A stretch of DNA of 64,000 nucleotides from Pseudomonadota bacterium (GTDB lineage: Bacteria; Pseudomonadota; Gammaproteobacteria; Burkholderiales; Burkholderiaceae_C): contig JAJZUZ010000004.1 in assembly GCA_021845965.1 (NCBI GenBank), positions 1 to 64,000 on the forward strand. The letters are read 5' to 3'. Positions 10,323 through 19,085 of the stretch are shown here, in pieces. Within the stretch, counting starts at the first letter, position 1. The number at the start of each line of letters is the position of its first letter. The translations under genes were made by a program, and so were the position numbers. The notes beneath the pieces are model-generated. The model was not told where the DNA came from and ran no database searches. It saw only the letters and a program-made list of their open reading frames with translations.

Positions 10323-10461
10323 GGGGCTGGGCCGGTTGCGGCCAGGAGTGGACCGTCGCGGCGAGGTCCCGATAACGGGTGTTGATCCCTCACTCAGGGG
10401 TAGGCGAGCTAGACCGGAGCAGCTAGACTCCCAGCCACCGCTACTTCATTCTTTAGCTCTT

Positions 10462-11211
10462 ATGTCTGACTGGGATCCCGACATCGCTGGCATGCAGCTC
10501 TCGGAACCCGAGAAGAACGGGCTTCAGGTCTATCGCAACTACACACGGGCCTTTGAAGAAGACAAAGCTAAACGGGCCATAGCTTCCGTTAAACATCCTG
10601 CCAAAGCCTTAGCCGATCTAACGGCAATTTTTGAGCTACTCCTTAGAGAAGAACCCAAAGTACTTCCCGTGGTCTTCTGTGCATTTGCCGATGATCAACT
10701 TAAGGAGATGTATCGCAGGGAAATCCCCCAATCCGTACCTGGTGGTAGAAGCGAGCTATTGAATGGGTTAGGACCGTTGGCGCGCCTTTCCCAGAAGGTA
10801 CAAATTGCGTACGCGTTTAACTGGCTTAGCGAAGATCTATTGGTCGAGATCGATTTACTCCGAAAGATTCGGAACGATATTTCGCACAAGTGGGACTTGA
10901 AACTCCTGCGCGACAAATTAACGCAGCTTATCGACACAAAGCAACACCCGATTGAACGGTACTTAGGGGACGGTGTTCGGCTCCCCGAAAATTTCCAAGA
11001 CCTGCTTGATCCGATTCAAAAATTCAGGGTTCGCCTACTGTGGCTTGCGAGTCGGCTAACCTATGAAACGAACTATTGGGTGCCTGTACTTAAGCATCAA
11101 TTGCTTCCAGCGAAGGTACTGTATGGGAAAACGCCTGTTCCGTTTCTTCAGGAAATCTCGGCCGCTTGCTTGAAAGCTACCAGAACAGGAGTGTTGGGCT
11201 ATGAAAGCTAA
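10462..11211 (+). CDS. Hypothetical MltR/HEPN-like protein in a low-GC insert
   Basis: ORF with lower GC and different codon use from neighbours; LLRKIRNDISHKWD contains RNDISH (RX4H). Confidence 0.65.
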   Translation: MSDWDPDIAGMQLSEPEKNGLQVYRNYTRAFEEDKAKRAIASVKHPAKALADLTAIFELLLREEPKVLPVVFCAFADDQLKEMYRREIPQSVPGGRSELLNGLGPLARLSQKVQIAYAFNWLSEDLLVEIDLLRKIRNDISHKWDLKLLRDKLTQLIDTKQHPIERYLGDGVRLPENFQDLLDPIQKFRVRLLWLASRLTYETNYWVPVLKHQLLPAKVLYGKTPVPFLQEISAACLKATRTGVLGYES

Positions 11212-11319
11212 CACTTCAAGTGCGGATTGCCAGCGGCATTCGCTTGTTTCAAACATTGAACGACCACTTTCCTCGGTGGTGACGGTCGGCTTTGGGTCGC
11301 AATCCGCCGCCGAGACCCT

Positions 11320-11727
11320 CTACAGCCTGATCCAGCGTGGCACACCAACCATCGAATGGTTCAAGGCCACGGCCATCAGTAGCGCGTAGCACGCCAGCGC
11401 CGCGACAAAGAAAGCCGTCCTGAAGCCCCGGTTGCGCGCATACCGGAAGGTCAGCAAGCCCAGCAGCACATACAGCGGCAGCAGCACCAGCTTGAGCTGC
11501 ACCCAGTGCGTGACCAGAGGGTTCAAGCGCAGCTCCCATAGCAGCCTTGTGGCCGTGACCAGCAGGCCGGTGTCGACGATGAGGCCCAGGCGCTGCGGTA
11601 CCGGGTGCAGGGGCCAGCGCTGACGGGCGTGCATGGCGGCGCCGCGCACGGCGAACAGCACGCCGCTGGTGACGGCCAAGCCCAGGTGCAGATAACGCAG
11701 GGTGCGGTAGTGGATGGTCCAGTCCAT
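11320..11727 (-). CDS. SirB2-like membrane protein
   Basis: Four predicted TM segments; YRTLRYLHLGLAVTSGVLFAVRG N-terminus typical of the SirB family. Confidence 0.75.
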   Translation of the reverse strand: MDWTIHYRTLRYLHLGLAVTSGVLFAVRGAAMHARQRWPLHPVPQRLGLIVDTGLLVTATRLLWELRLNPLVTHWVQLKLVLLPLYVLLGLLTFRYARNRGFRTAFFVAALACYALLMAVALNHSMVGVPRWIRL

Positions 11728-11801
11728 GAGTCGGTCAGGAAATGCTCGCAGGGCGGAGCCGGGCTCAGCCCGTACGATGATCGTTGTGTTGCGGGGGACG
11801 T

Positions 11802-13223
11802 TCAGACCACGCGGCTGCGCGCCAGCGGCGGGTTCTTGGCAAAGTAGCCTTCGATGCCGCGCATCAGCGCGTCGGCCAGCTGCTCCTGGTAGGCCTCGCT
11901 GTTGAGCTTGGCTTCCTCGTCGGGGTTGCTGATGAAGGCGGCTTCCACCAGCACGCTGGGAATGTCCGGCGCCTTCAGCACGGCAAAGCCGGCCTGCTCC
12001 ACGCGGCCGCGGTGCAGCTTGCCCACGCGGCCGATCTCCTGCAGCAGCGTGCCGCCGAGCTTGAGGCTGTCCTTGATCTGGGCGCTGGTGCTCATGTCCA
12101 GCAGGGCGCGCGCGACCTGCTGGTCCTTGGACTTGACGTTGACGCCGCCGATCAGGTCGGCCTTGTTCTCCTTGGCCGCCATCCAGCGCGCCGCGCTGCT
12201 CGATGCCCCGCCGTGGCTGAGCGCGAACACGCTGGCGCCCTGCGGCCGCGGCGTGAAGAAGGCGTCGGCGTGGATGCTGACAAACAGGTCGGCCTGTACG
12301 TGGCGGGCCTTCTGCACGCGCACGTGCAGCGGCACGAAGTAGTCGCCGTCGCGCGTGAGGAAGGCGTGCAGGGTGTGGCCGTTGACGCGTGTGGCATTGA
12401 TGCGGTCGCGCAGGCGGTGCGCGAGGCGCAGCACCACGTCCTTCTCGCGTGTGCCGCGGGGGCCGGTGGCGCCGGGGTCTTCGCCGCCGTGGCCCGGGTC
12501 CAGCGCGATGATGATGAGGCGGTCGGTCTGGCCGGTGCCGCGTGGCGGCAGCACGGGCGCAGCACCGGGGCCGCTGCCTTTTTGCGCATGCTGGGCGATC
12601 AGGTCACCCAGCGGGTCGGCGCCGGCCTTGGGACCGGTGGCCGCCGGCGCAGGCGGCGGCGCGGTCTCGTTGCCGCCTTCCTTGAGGCGCAGGCGTTCGG
12701 CGATCAGGGCGGCCAGCGGGTCGGGCGCCTGCACGGGGTAGAGGTCGAAGACCAGGCGGTACTGGTAGGCGGCCACCGGGTGCAGGGTGAAGACCTGGGG
12801 CTTGATGGCCTGCTTGAGGTCGATCACCATGCGCACCACCTTGGGCGCGTACTGGCCGACGCGGATGCCAGCGATGTTGGGATCGTCGGGCCGCACCTTG
12901 GCCACGAGCTCCTTGAGCTCCGGGTTCAGGTCGATGCCCTCGATGTCCACCGCCAGGCGCGGCGGCGTGCCGATCAGGGTCTGCTTGGCCTTGAGCTCGC
13001 GGTCGGACTCCAGCGTGACGCGCGAGTAGTCCTCCGCCGGCCAGACCCGCACGGCCACGATGCTGGCGCCGCTGGCCAGCTGGGCGCGGCCGAGCAGCAA
13101 CACCAGGGTGCCTGTCTGCAGCAGGTCACGCCGTGTAATGTGGGCCCCCACGCTTGCCACTTCGTGTGCTGCGCTGCCCCCCCGGGGGGCCTTCGCGCCT
13201 TGGGACGGCCCGGCGGCGCTCAT
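11802..13223 (-). CDS. amiC: N-acetylmuramoyl-L-alanine amidase, AmiC-like (AMIN plus Amidase_3)
   Basis: AMIN-like N-terminal domain, then IALDPGHGGEDPGATGPRGTREKDVVL and FVSIHADAF; RRDLLQTG Tat-like segment after an atypical N-terminal extension. Confidence 0.92.
   Translation of the reverse strand: MSAAGPSQGAKAPRGGSAAHEVASVGAHITRRDLLQTGTLVLLLGRAQLASGASIVAVRVWPAEDYSRVTLESDRELKAKQTLIGTPPRLAVDIEGIDLNPELKELVAKVRPDDPNIAGIRVGQYAPKVVRMVIDLKQAIKPQVFTLHPVAAYQYRLVFDLYPVQAPDPLAALIAERLRLKEGGNETAPPPAPAATGPKAGADPLGDLIAQHAQKGSGPGAAPVLPPRGTGQTDRLIIIALDPGHGGEDPGATGPRGTREKDVVLRLAHRLRDRINATRVNGHTLHAFLTRDGDYFVPLHVRVQKARHVQADLFVSIHADAFFTPRPQGASVFALSHGGASSSAARWMAAKENKADLIGGVNVKSKDQQVARALLDMSTSAQIKDSLKLGGTLLQEIGRVGKLHRGRVEQAGFAVLKAPDIPSVLVEAAFISNPDEEAKLNSEAYQEQLADALMRGIEGYFAKNPPLARSRVV
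13130..13222. repeat. Dispersed repeat-like segment covering the amiC 5' end
   Basis: GGGCCCCCACGCTTGCCACTTCGTGTGCTGCGCTGCCCCCCCGGGGGGCCTTCGCGCCTTGGGACGGCCCGGCGGCGCT; recognised from memory as a Comamonadaceae-type repeat, boundaries approximate. Confidence 0.5.
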
Positions 13224-13729
13224 TTCCGGCTCTCCTCTGACTCGTCGAGCGCGCGCAACAGCGCGGCGCCGACGGGCGTCTGCGCCCGCAGCGTGAGCTG
13301 GCGCGACTCATCGGGCTGTACGCGCAGTGTCAGCGCCAGGTCCGCCACGGGCAGCAGGCCGGCGGCTTTTTCCGGCCATTCGGCCAGTTTCAGGCCGGGG
13401 CTGGCAAAGAGGTCGCGAAAACCGGCGTCTTCCCACTCGCGCGGGTCGTTGAAGCGGTAGAAGTCGAAATGCCAGATGTTGAGGCCGGGCAGCTCGTGCG
13501 GCTCGACCACGGCGTAGGTGGGGCTCTTGATGCGGCCGGTGACGCCAAGGGCGCGCAGCAGGTGGCGCACGAAGGTGGTCTTGCCGGCGCCCAGGTCGCC
13601 GTGCAGTTCGATGCAGGCGTTGCGGATGGCCGGCTGCGCGGCCAGCGCGCTGGCCAGGGCCTGCGTGGCGGACTCGTCGCGCAGGAGGCGGGTTTCTACA
13701 ATGGCTTCGTGACGTTCAGCAGCAGTCAA
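13220..13729 (-). CDS. tsaE: tRNA threonylcarbamoyladenosine biosynthesis protein TsaE
   Basis: LHGDLGAGKTTFVRHLLRALGVTGRIKSPTYAVVE...HFDFYR; start uncertain (possible TTG at 13727-13729). Confidence 0.9.
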   Translation of the reverse strand: MTAAERHEAIVETRLLRDESATQALASALAAQPAIRNACIELHGDLGAGKTTFVRHLLRALGVTGRIKSPTYAVVEPHELPGLNIWHFDFYRFNDPREWEDAGFRDLFASPGLKLAEWPEKAAGLLPVADLALTLRVQPDESRQLTLRAQTPVGAALLRALDESEESRK

Positions 13730-14794
13730 TTCGTTTCCCAGATCCGGGCCTGGGCCCGTGAACTCGGATTTTCCCAAATCGGCGTGACGGGTGTCGATTT
13801 GTCCGACGCCGAGCCGGGTTTGCAGGCCTGGCTGGCGCGCGGTTTCCATGGCGAGATGGGCTATATGGCCGCGCATGGCCTGAAGCGTGCACGCCCGGCC
13901 GAGCTGGTGCCGGGCACGGTGAGCGTGATCACGGCGCGCATGGACTACCTGCCCGCCGGCACGCCCGCGGGCTGGCAGGCCATCGAGTTCGCGCGCCTGC
14001 AGCGCCCTGGCGAGGGCGTGGTGTCGCTCTATGCGCGAGGGCGGGATTACCACAAGGTCATCCGCGCCCGCCTGCAGCAACTGGCGGACCGCATGGCGCA
14101 GGCCGTGGGGCCCTTTGGCCACCGCGTCTTCACCGACTCCGCCCCGGTGCTGGAGGCGGAACTGGCCGTGCGCAGCGGCCAGGGCTGGCGCGGCAAGCAC
14201 ACGCTGGTGCTGAATCGGGAGGCCGGCTCCATGTTCTTCCTGGGCGAGATCTACGTCGACCTGGCGCTGCCGCCTAGCGAGCCCGCCAGCAGCCATTGCG
14301 GCAGCTGCAGCGCCTGCATCGATGTCTGCCCCACGCGCGCCATCCTGGGCCCGGGTCTGCTGGATGCGCGGCGCTGCATCTCCTACCTGACCATCGAGCA
14401 CGCGGGGCCCATTCCCCTGGAGCTGCGCCCGCTGATCGGCAACCACATCTACGGCTGTGACGACTGCCAGCTGGCCTGCCCGTGGAACAAGTACGCGCAG
14501 CGCAGCCCCTTGCCGGACTTCGCGCCGCGCCCGCAGCAAAGCGGCGGCGAACTGCTGGCCCTGTGGGCCTGGCGCGAGGCGGAGTTCCTGCAGCGCACCG
14601 AAGGCAGCGCCATCCGCCGCATCGGCCACGAGCGCTGGCAGCGCAATATCGCCGTTGCCCTGGGCAATGCCTTGCGCAGCACGCGCGACCCTGCGATAGT
14701 GGCTGCACTGCTGCAGAAAAGAGAGCAGCTCAGCGACCTGGTGCGGGAACATGTGGACTGGGCGCTGGCGCAGCAGGGAGATCCGCCGGTCTGA
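13709..14794 (+). CDS. queG: Epoxyqueuosine reductase QueG
   Basis: CGSCSACIDVCPTRAI and CDDCQLACPWNKYA 4Fe-4S motifs; GTG start. Confidence 0.93.
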   Translation: MTFSSSQFVSQIRAWARELGFSQIGVTGVDLSDAEPGLQAWLARGFHGEMGYMAAHGLKRARPAELVPGTVSVITARMDYLPAGTPAGWQAIEFARLQRPGEGVVSLYARGRDYHKVIRARLQQLADRMAQAVGPFGHRVFTDSAPVLEAELAVRSGQGWRGKHTLVLNREAGSMFFLGEIYVDLALPPSEPASSHCGSCSACIDVCPTRAILGPGLLDARRCISYLTIEHAGPIPLELRPLIGNHIYGCDDCQLACPWNKYAQRSPLPDFAPRPQQSGGELLALWAWREAEFLQRTEGSAIRRIGHERWQRNIAVALGNALRSTRDPAIVAALLQKREQLSDLVREHVDWALAQQGDPPV

Positions 14795-14816
14795 TTGCGC
14801 GCAACGGAGTCGGAAC

Positions 14817-15410
14817 ATGACCATTCAATACACCTACGTCTCGCCCCACCTGCCGGAAAACAAGATGCGCCTGTACCCGACGAAGGTGATCAACATCATC
14901 GGCGGGCCGGGCTGCGAGAAGTCCTTGTTCACTGCTGCGATCATCCTGCAGCTGCACCTGCATCACAAGTCGGTGGAGCTGATTCCGGACTACGCCAAGT
15001 CGCTCGTGTGGCAAAAAGACTACGAGGCACTGCGCAACCAGTACAAGATCGCGCAGCAGCAGTTCCACATGCTGGAGCTGCTCGACGGCCAGGTGCAGTA
15101 CCTGGTGACCGAGTCCTCGCTGCCGCAGATCCTCTACTACAACGAGTTCTACCCCGACAACATCTGCGATGTGGCCAAGACGCGCAAGCAGATCCTCGAG
15201 TGGTACAAGCAGCACAACAACACGAACATCCTGGTCGAGCGCGGCGACCGCAAGTACGTGCACACCGGCCGCTTCCAGGACGAGGAGCAGGCCAAGGAGG
15301 TGGACCGCAGCATGCGCGCGCTGCTGCGCCGCGAAGGCATAGCCTTCACCCCGCTCAAGCCCGAGCTGGAGGCCATCCACACCTGGACGGCCGAACTGCT
15401 GAAACAGTAG
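14817..15410 (+). CDS. P-loop NTPase of the NadR/phage AAA type with a variant Walker A
   Basis: VINIIGGPGCEKSLFTAAIILQLHLHHKSVELIPDYAKSLVW...LDGQVQYLVTESSLPQILYY. Confidence 0.7.
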   Translation: MTIQYTYVSPHLPENKMRLYPTKVINIIGGPGCEKSLFTAAIILQLHLHHKSVELIPDYAKSLVWQKDYEALRNQYKIAQQQFHMLELLDGQVQYLVTESSLPQILYYNEFYPDNICDVAKTRKQILEWYKQHNNTNILVERGDRKYVHTGRFQDEEQAKEVDRSMRALLRREGIAFTPLKPELEAIHTWTAELLKQ

Positions 15411-15424
15411 GGCCGCAGGCGGGT

Positions 15425-16330
15425 CTAGCGCAGCACGCCAAGGGCAAACGTCAGGCTGGCTACGCCCAGCACGGTGGACAGCGTCACCAGCCCGGCCACG
15501 TAGGGCCCGTCGTAACCCATGCGGGCGGCCAGCACGTAGGCGCTGGAGGCCGTGGGCAGGGCGGAGAAGGCCAGCAGGATGGTGGTCTGCAGGGGCGTGA
15601 GGCCGAAGGCATGCGCCAGGCCCAGGGCGATCAGCGGCAGCAGCAGGTGCTTGACGGCCAGGATGGCCGTGGCCAGCACCTTGCCCTGGCCCAGGCTGGA
15701 AAAGCGCAGGCCGGCGCCGGCGGCCAGCAGGCCCAGGGCCAGCGAGGCCGCGCCGATGCGGGCCAGCGTGGGCTCGGCCCAGCCGGGCACCTTCAGGCCC
15801 AGCACGTTGGCGATCAGGCCCGAGACGGTGGCGATGATCAGCGGGTTGCGCAGCAGCTCGCGCCCGAAATGGCGCTGCGAGTGGCGCGCCATCGGCCAGA
15901 CCGCGCCCACGTTGAACAGTGGCACGCAAAAGCCGATCAGCACCGCGATCATCAGCAGACCTTCGGCGCCGCCGAGGCGCTCGGCCAGCGCCAAGCCGAT
16001 GAAGGAATTGAAACGGAAGGCCACCTGCGCGCTGCCGGCGTGCAGCCGCGCGTCGATGTGGCGGCCCAGGAAAGGCAGCCAGGGCAGGGCGTAGGACAGC
16101 GCGATGCCGCTGACCCCCATCACGAGGCCGGCGCCGATCAGGCTGGAGGCGGCATGCAGGTCCAGCGTGCTGCGCACGATGCTGTGGAACAGCAGCACCG
16201 GGAACAGGAAGTAGTAGACCAGCACCTCCACCTGGTCCCAGACCGAACGGTTGAGGGCGGTGTAGCGGCAGACCAGGTAACCGCAGAGGATGAGGGAAAA
16301 ATCGGGGAAGAGCAGTTGGGCGAAATTCAC
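15425..16330 (-). CDS. AEC family (auxin efflux carrier-like) transporter
   Basis: Ten-TM-type protein, VEVLVYYFLFPVLLFHSI...LPTASSAYVLAARMGYD; GTG start. Confidence 0.85.
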   Translation of the reverse strand: MNFAQLLFPDFSLILCGYLVCRYTALNRSVWDQVEVLVYYFLFPVLLFHSIVRSTLDLHAASSLIGAGLVMGVSGIALSYALPWLPFLGRHIDARLHAGSAQVAFRFNSFIGLALAERLGGAEGLLMIAVLIGFCVPLFNVGAVWPMARHSQRHFGRELLRNPLIIATVSGLIANVLGLKVPGWAEPTLARIGAASLALGLLAAGAGLRFSSLGQGKVLATAILAVKHLLLPLIALGLAHAFGLTPLQTTILLAFSALPTASSAYVLAARMGYDGPYVAGLVTLSTVLGVASLTFALGVLR

Positions 16331-16498
16331 CCGGGCGAGAATACCAGCCGGCCGGCCCGGCGGCGCGCGACACTGATTTCCGTCAGGCCGGATGGGAAAG
16401 CTTCCCGGGTGGGGCCTACGTGGATACCCGACTGCGCAACCGCCTGCCGGGGCCATAGAATTGCTTTTGTCCAAAACTGACAACAGGAGTACTTGCCC

Positions 16499-17461
16499 AT
16501 GAAGCGTCGCGTCCTTTTTGCCCTCAGCCTGCTGGCTGCCGCGGGCACCGCTTTTGCCCAGGGTTACCCGAACAAGCCCATCAAGCTGCAGGTGCCCTTT
16601 GCACCGGGCGGCACCACCGACATCATCGCCCGCGTCATCGCCGAGCCCCTGGGCAAGGTTCTGGGCCAGCCGGTGGTGGTGGAGAACAAGGCCGGCGGTG
16701 GTGGTGTCGTCGGCGCCAATGAGACCGCCAAGGCAACGCCGGACGGCTACGCGATCGGCATGGCCACCGTCTCGACCACGGCGGCCAATCCGGCCATCAA
16801 CCCCAAGATTCCGTACAACGCCCAGACCGATTTCACGCCCATCATCAACATTGCGGCCACGCCCAATGTGATCGCCGTGCACCCGAGCTTCCCGGCCAAG
16901 GACTACAAGGGCTTCTACGCCGAGGTGAAGGCGCACCCGGGCAAGTACTCCTACGCCACCTCCGGCACCGGCGGCATCGGCCACCTGCTGACGGAAATCT
17001 ACAAGTACGAGACCAAGACCTTCATCACCCACATTCCCTACCGGGGCGCGGGCCCGGCCCTGAATGACACCGTGGCCGGCCAGGTGCCGATCATCTTCGA
17101 CAACCTGCCCTCGGCGCTGCCCTTCATCCAGAGCGGCCGCCTGGTGCCCATCGTCGTGGCCGCGCCGAAGCGCCTGGCCGTGCTGCCCAATGTGCCGACC
17201 TTCAAGGAGGTGGGCCTGGAGCCGGTGAACCGCATGGCCTACTACGGCCTGTACGGCCCCAAGGGCCTGCCCAAGGACGTGGTGGACAAGCTCAACGCCG
17301 GCGTGCGCAAGGTGCTGGAGGATCCGGCCGTGCGCAAGCGCATCGAGGACACCGGCTCGCTGATCGAAGGCAACACGCCGGCGCAGTTCGCCGCCCAGAT
17401 GAAGGCCGAGTACCAGGCCTACAAGAAGGTCGTCGACGCCGCCAAGCTGTCGCTCGACTGA
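16499..17461 (+). CDS. Bug-family tripartite tricarboxylate transporter substrate-binding protein
   Basis: Signal peptide, then [29 protein letters not shown]...[14 protein letters not shown]. Confidence 0.93.
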   Translation: MKRRVLFALSLLAAAGTAFAQGYPNKPIKLQVPFAPGGTTDIIARVIAEPLGKVLGQPVVVENKAGGGGVVGANETAKATPDGYAIGMATVSTTAANPAINPKIPYNAQTDFTPIINIAATPNVIAVHPSFPAKDYKGFYAEVKAHPGKYSYATSGTGGIGHLLTEIYKYETKTFITHIPYRGAGPALNDTVAGQVPIIFDNLPSALPFIQSGRLVPIVVAAPKRLAVLPNVPTFKEVGLEPVNRMAYYGLYGPKGLPKDVVDKLNAGVRKVLEDPAVRKRIEDTGSLIEGNTPAQFAAQMKAEYQAYKKVVDAAKLSLD

Positions 17462-17480
17462 GTCGCCACCGGCCCCGGGC

Positions 17481-18377
17481 ATGGACGATGCATCGGTTGA
17501 TGCCTTCATCGATGCCCTGTGGCTGGAGGAGGGCCTGTCGCGCAACACGCTGACGGCCTACCGCCGCGACCTGACGCTCTACGCCCGCTGGCTGCAAGGC
17601 CGCGGGCGTCGTCTTTTGCAGACGACCGAACACGACCTCAATGCCTATTTCGCCGCCCGCCACAGCGAGACGCGCGCCACCACTGCCAACCGGCGCCTGA
17701 CCGTCTTCAAGCGCTACTTCCGCTGGGCGCTGCGCGAGCGGCAGATCGAGGTCGACCCCACGCTGCGCCTGCAGGCCGCCAAACAGCCGCTACGCGTGCC
17801 CAAGACGCTGACCGAAGCCCAGGTCGAGGCGCTGCTGGCCGCGCCCGGTGACGCCACAGCGCTGGCCGTGCGTGACCGCACCATGCTGGAGCTGATGTAC
17901 GCCAGCGGCCTGCGCGTGAGCGAGCTGGTGGGGCTCAAGACCTTCAACGTCAGCCTGTCCGAGCACGTGCTGCGCGTCTTCGGCAAGGGCAGCAAGGAGC
18001 GCCTGGTGCCATACGGCGAGGTGGCCGCCGGCTGGCTGCAGCGCTACCTGCGCGAGGCGCGCCCCGCCTTGCTGGGCGGCGGACAGAGCGACGATCTCTT
18101 CGTGACCTTGCGCGGCACGCGCGCCGGCGAGGCCATGACGCGCGTGATGTTCTGGATGCTGGTGAAAAAGTACGCGCAGGCGGCCGGCATCACCGCGCCG
18201 CTGTCACCGCATACCTTGCGCCACGCCTTCGCCACCCATCTGCTCAACCATGGGGCCGACCTGCGCGCGGTGCAGATGCTGCTGGGGCACGCCGACATCT
18301 CCACCACCACCATCTATACCCATGTGGCGCGCGAGCGGCTCAAGACGCTGCATGCGCAGCATCACCCGCGCGGGTAG
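17481..18377 (+). CDS. xerD: Site-specific tyrosine recombinase XerD
   Basis: YASGLRVSELVGL, SPHTLRHAFATHLLNHGADLRAVQMLLGHADISTTTIYTHV catalytic R-H-R-H-Y. Confidence 0.93.
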   Translation: MDDASVDAFIDALWLEEGLSRNTLTAYRRDLTLYARWLQGRGRRLLQTTEHDLNAYFAARHSETRATTANRRLTVFKRYFRWALRERQIEVDPTLRLQAAKQPLRVPKTLTEAQVEALLAAPGDATALAVRDRTMLELMYASGLRVSELVGLKTFNVSLSEHVLRVFGKGSKERLVPYGEVAAGWLQRYLREARPALLGGGQSDDLFVTLRGTRAGEAMTRVMFWMLVKKYAQAAGITAPLSPHTLRHAFATHLLNHGADLRAVQMLLGHADISTTTIYTHVARERLKTLHAQHHPRG

Positions 18378-18386
18378 ACTGCCCGC

Positions 18387-19076
18387 ATGATCACCGTCCA
18401 CCATCTCGAAACCTCGCGCTCGCAGCGTGTGCTCTGGCTGCTCGAAGAGCTGGGCCTGCCCTACGAACTCAAGGTCTACCGGCGCGACCCGCGCACCCGC
18501 CTGGCGCCGCCCGAGCTCAAGCAGGTGCATCCGCTGGGCAAGTCGCCCGTCATCACCGAGGGCACGGAGGTCGTGGCCGAATCCGGCGCCATCCTGGAAT
18601 ACCTGGCCGAGCAGCACGGTGCCCGGGCGGCGGGCGAGCTGGCGCAGCTGGTGCCGCCACCGGGCACGCCGGCGCACCGGCAGTGCCGCTTCTGGATGCA
18701 CTACGCGGAGGGCTCGCTGATGAACTGGCTGGTGATGAAGCTGGTCTTCATGACGATTCCGCGCCAGCCCATGCCCTTCTTCGTGCGACCGATCGCGCGC
18801 AAGCTCTGCGGCCGCGTGATCGACCAGCTGATCGAGCCCAATGTGAAGGGCGCGCTCGCCTTCATGGAGCAGCACCTCGCCAGCCATGCGTGGTTTGCCG
18901 GCGACGCCATCAGCCTGGCGGATTTCCAGATGAGCTTTGCGGTCGAGGCGGCGCTTTCGCGCGGCTCGGACACGGCGGCCTACCCGCACGTGCGCGCGTG
19001 GCGCGACCGCATCAATGCACGGCCGGCCTACCAGCGTGCGTTGCAGCGCGGCGGCCCGGTGCTGGCAGGGCTCTGA
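18387..19076 (+). CDS. Glutathione S-transferase family protein
   Basis: SQRVLWLLEELGLPYELKVY...HPLGKSPVI...ESGAILEYLAE. Confidence 0.92.
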   Translation: MITVHHLETSRSQRVLWLLEELGLPYELKVYRRDPRTRLAPPELKQVHPLGKSPVITEGTEVVAESGAILEYLAEQHGARAAGELAQLVPPPGTPAHRQCRFWMHYAEGSLMNWLVMKLVFMTIPRQPMPFFVRPIARKLCGRVIDQLIEPNVKGALAFMEQHLASHAWFAGDAISLADFQMSFAVEAALSRGSDTAAYPHVRAWRDRINARPAYQRALQRGGPVLAGL

Positions 19077-19085
19077 GCGGCCGGT

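Noticed and set aside
16499-17461. Bug receptor next to xerD as a novel transport island
   Set aside because: Orphan Bug/TTT binding proteins are abundant in Burkholderiales and no transporter partners are present here.
17481-18377. XerD as an integrase of a mobile element
   Set aside because: The full XerD signature and housekeeping context are present. There are no att-like repeats or cargo next to it.
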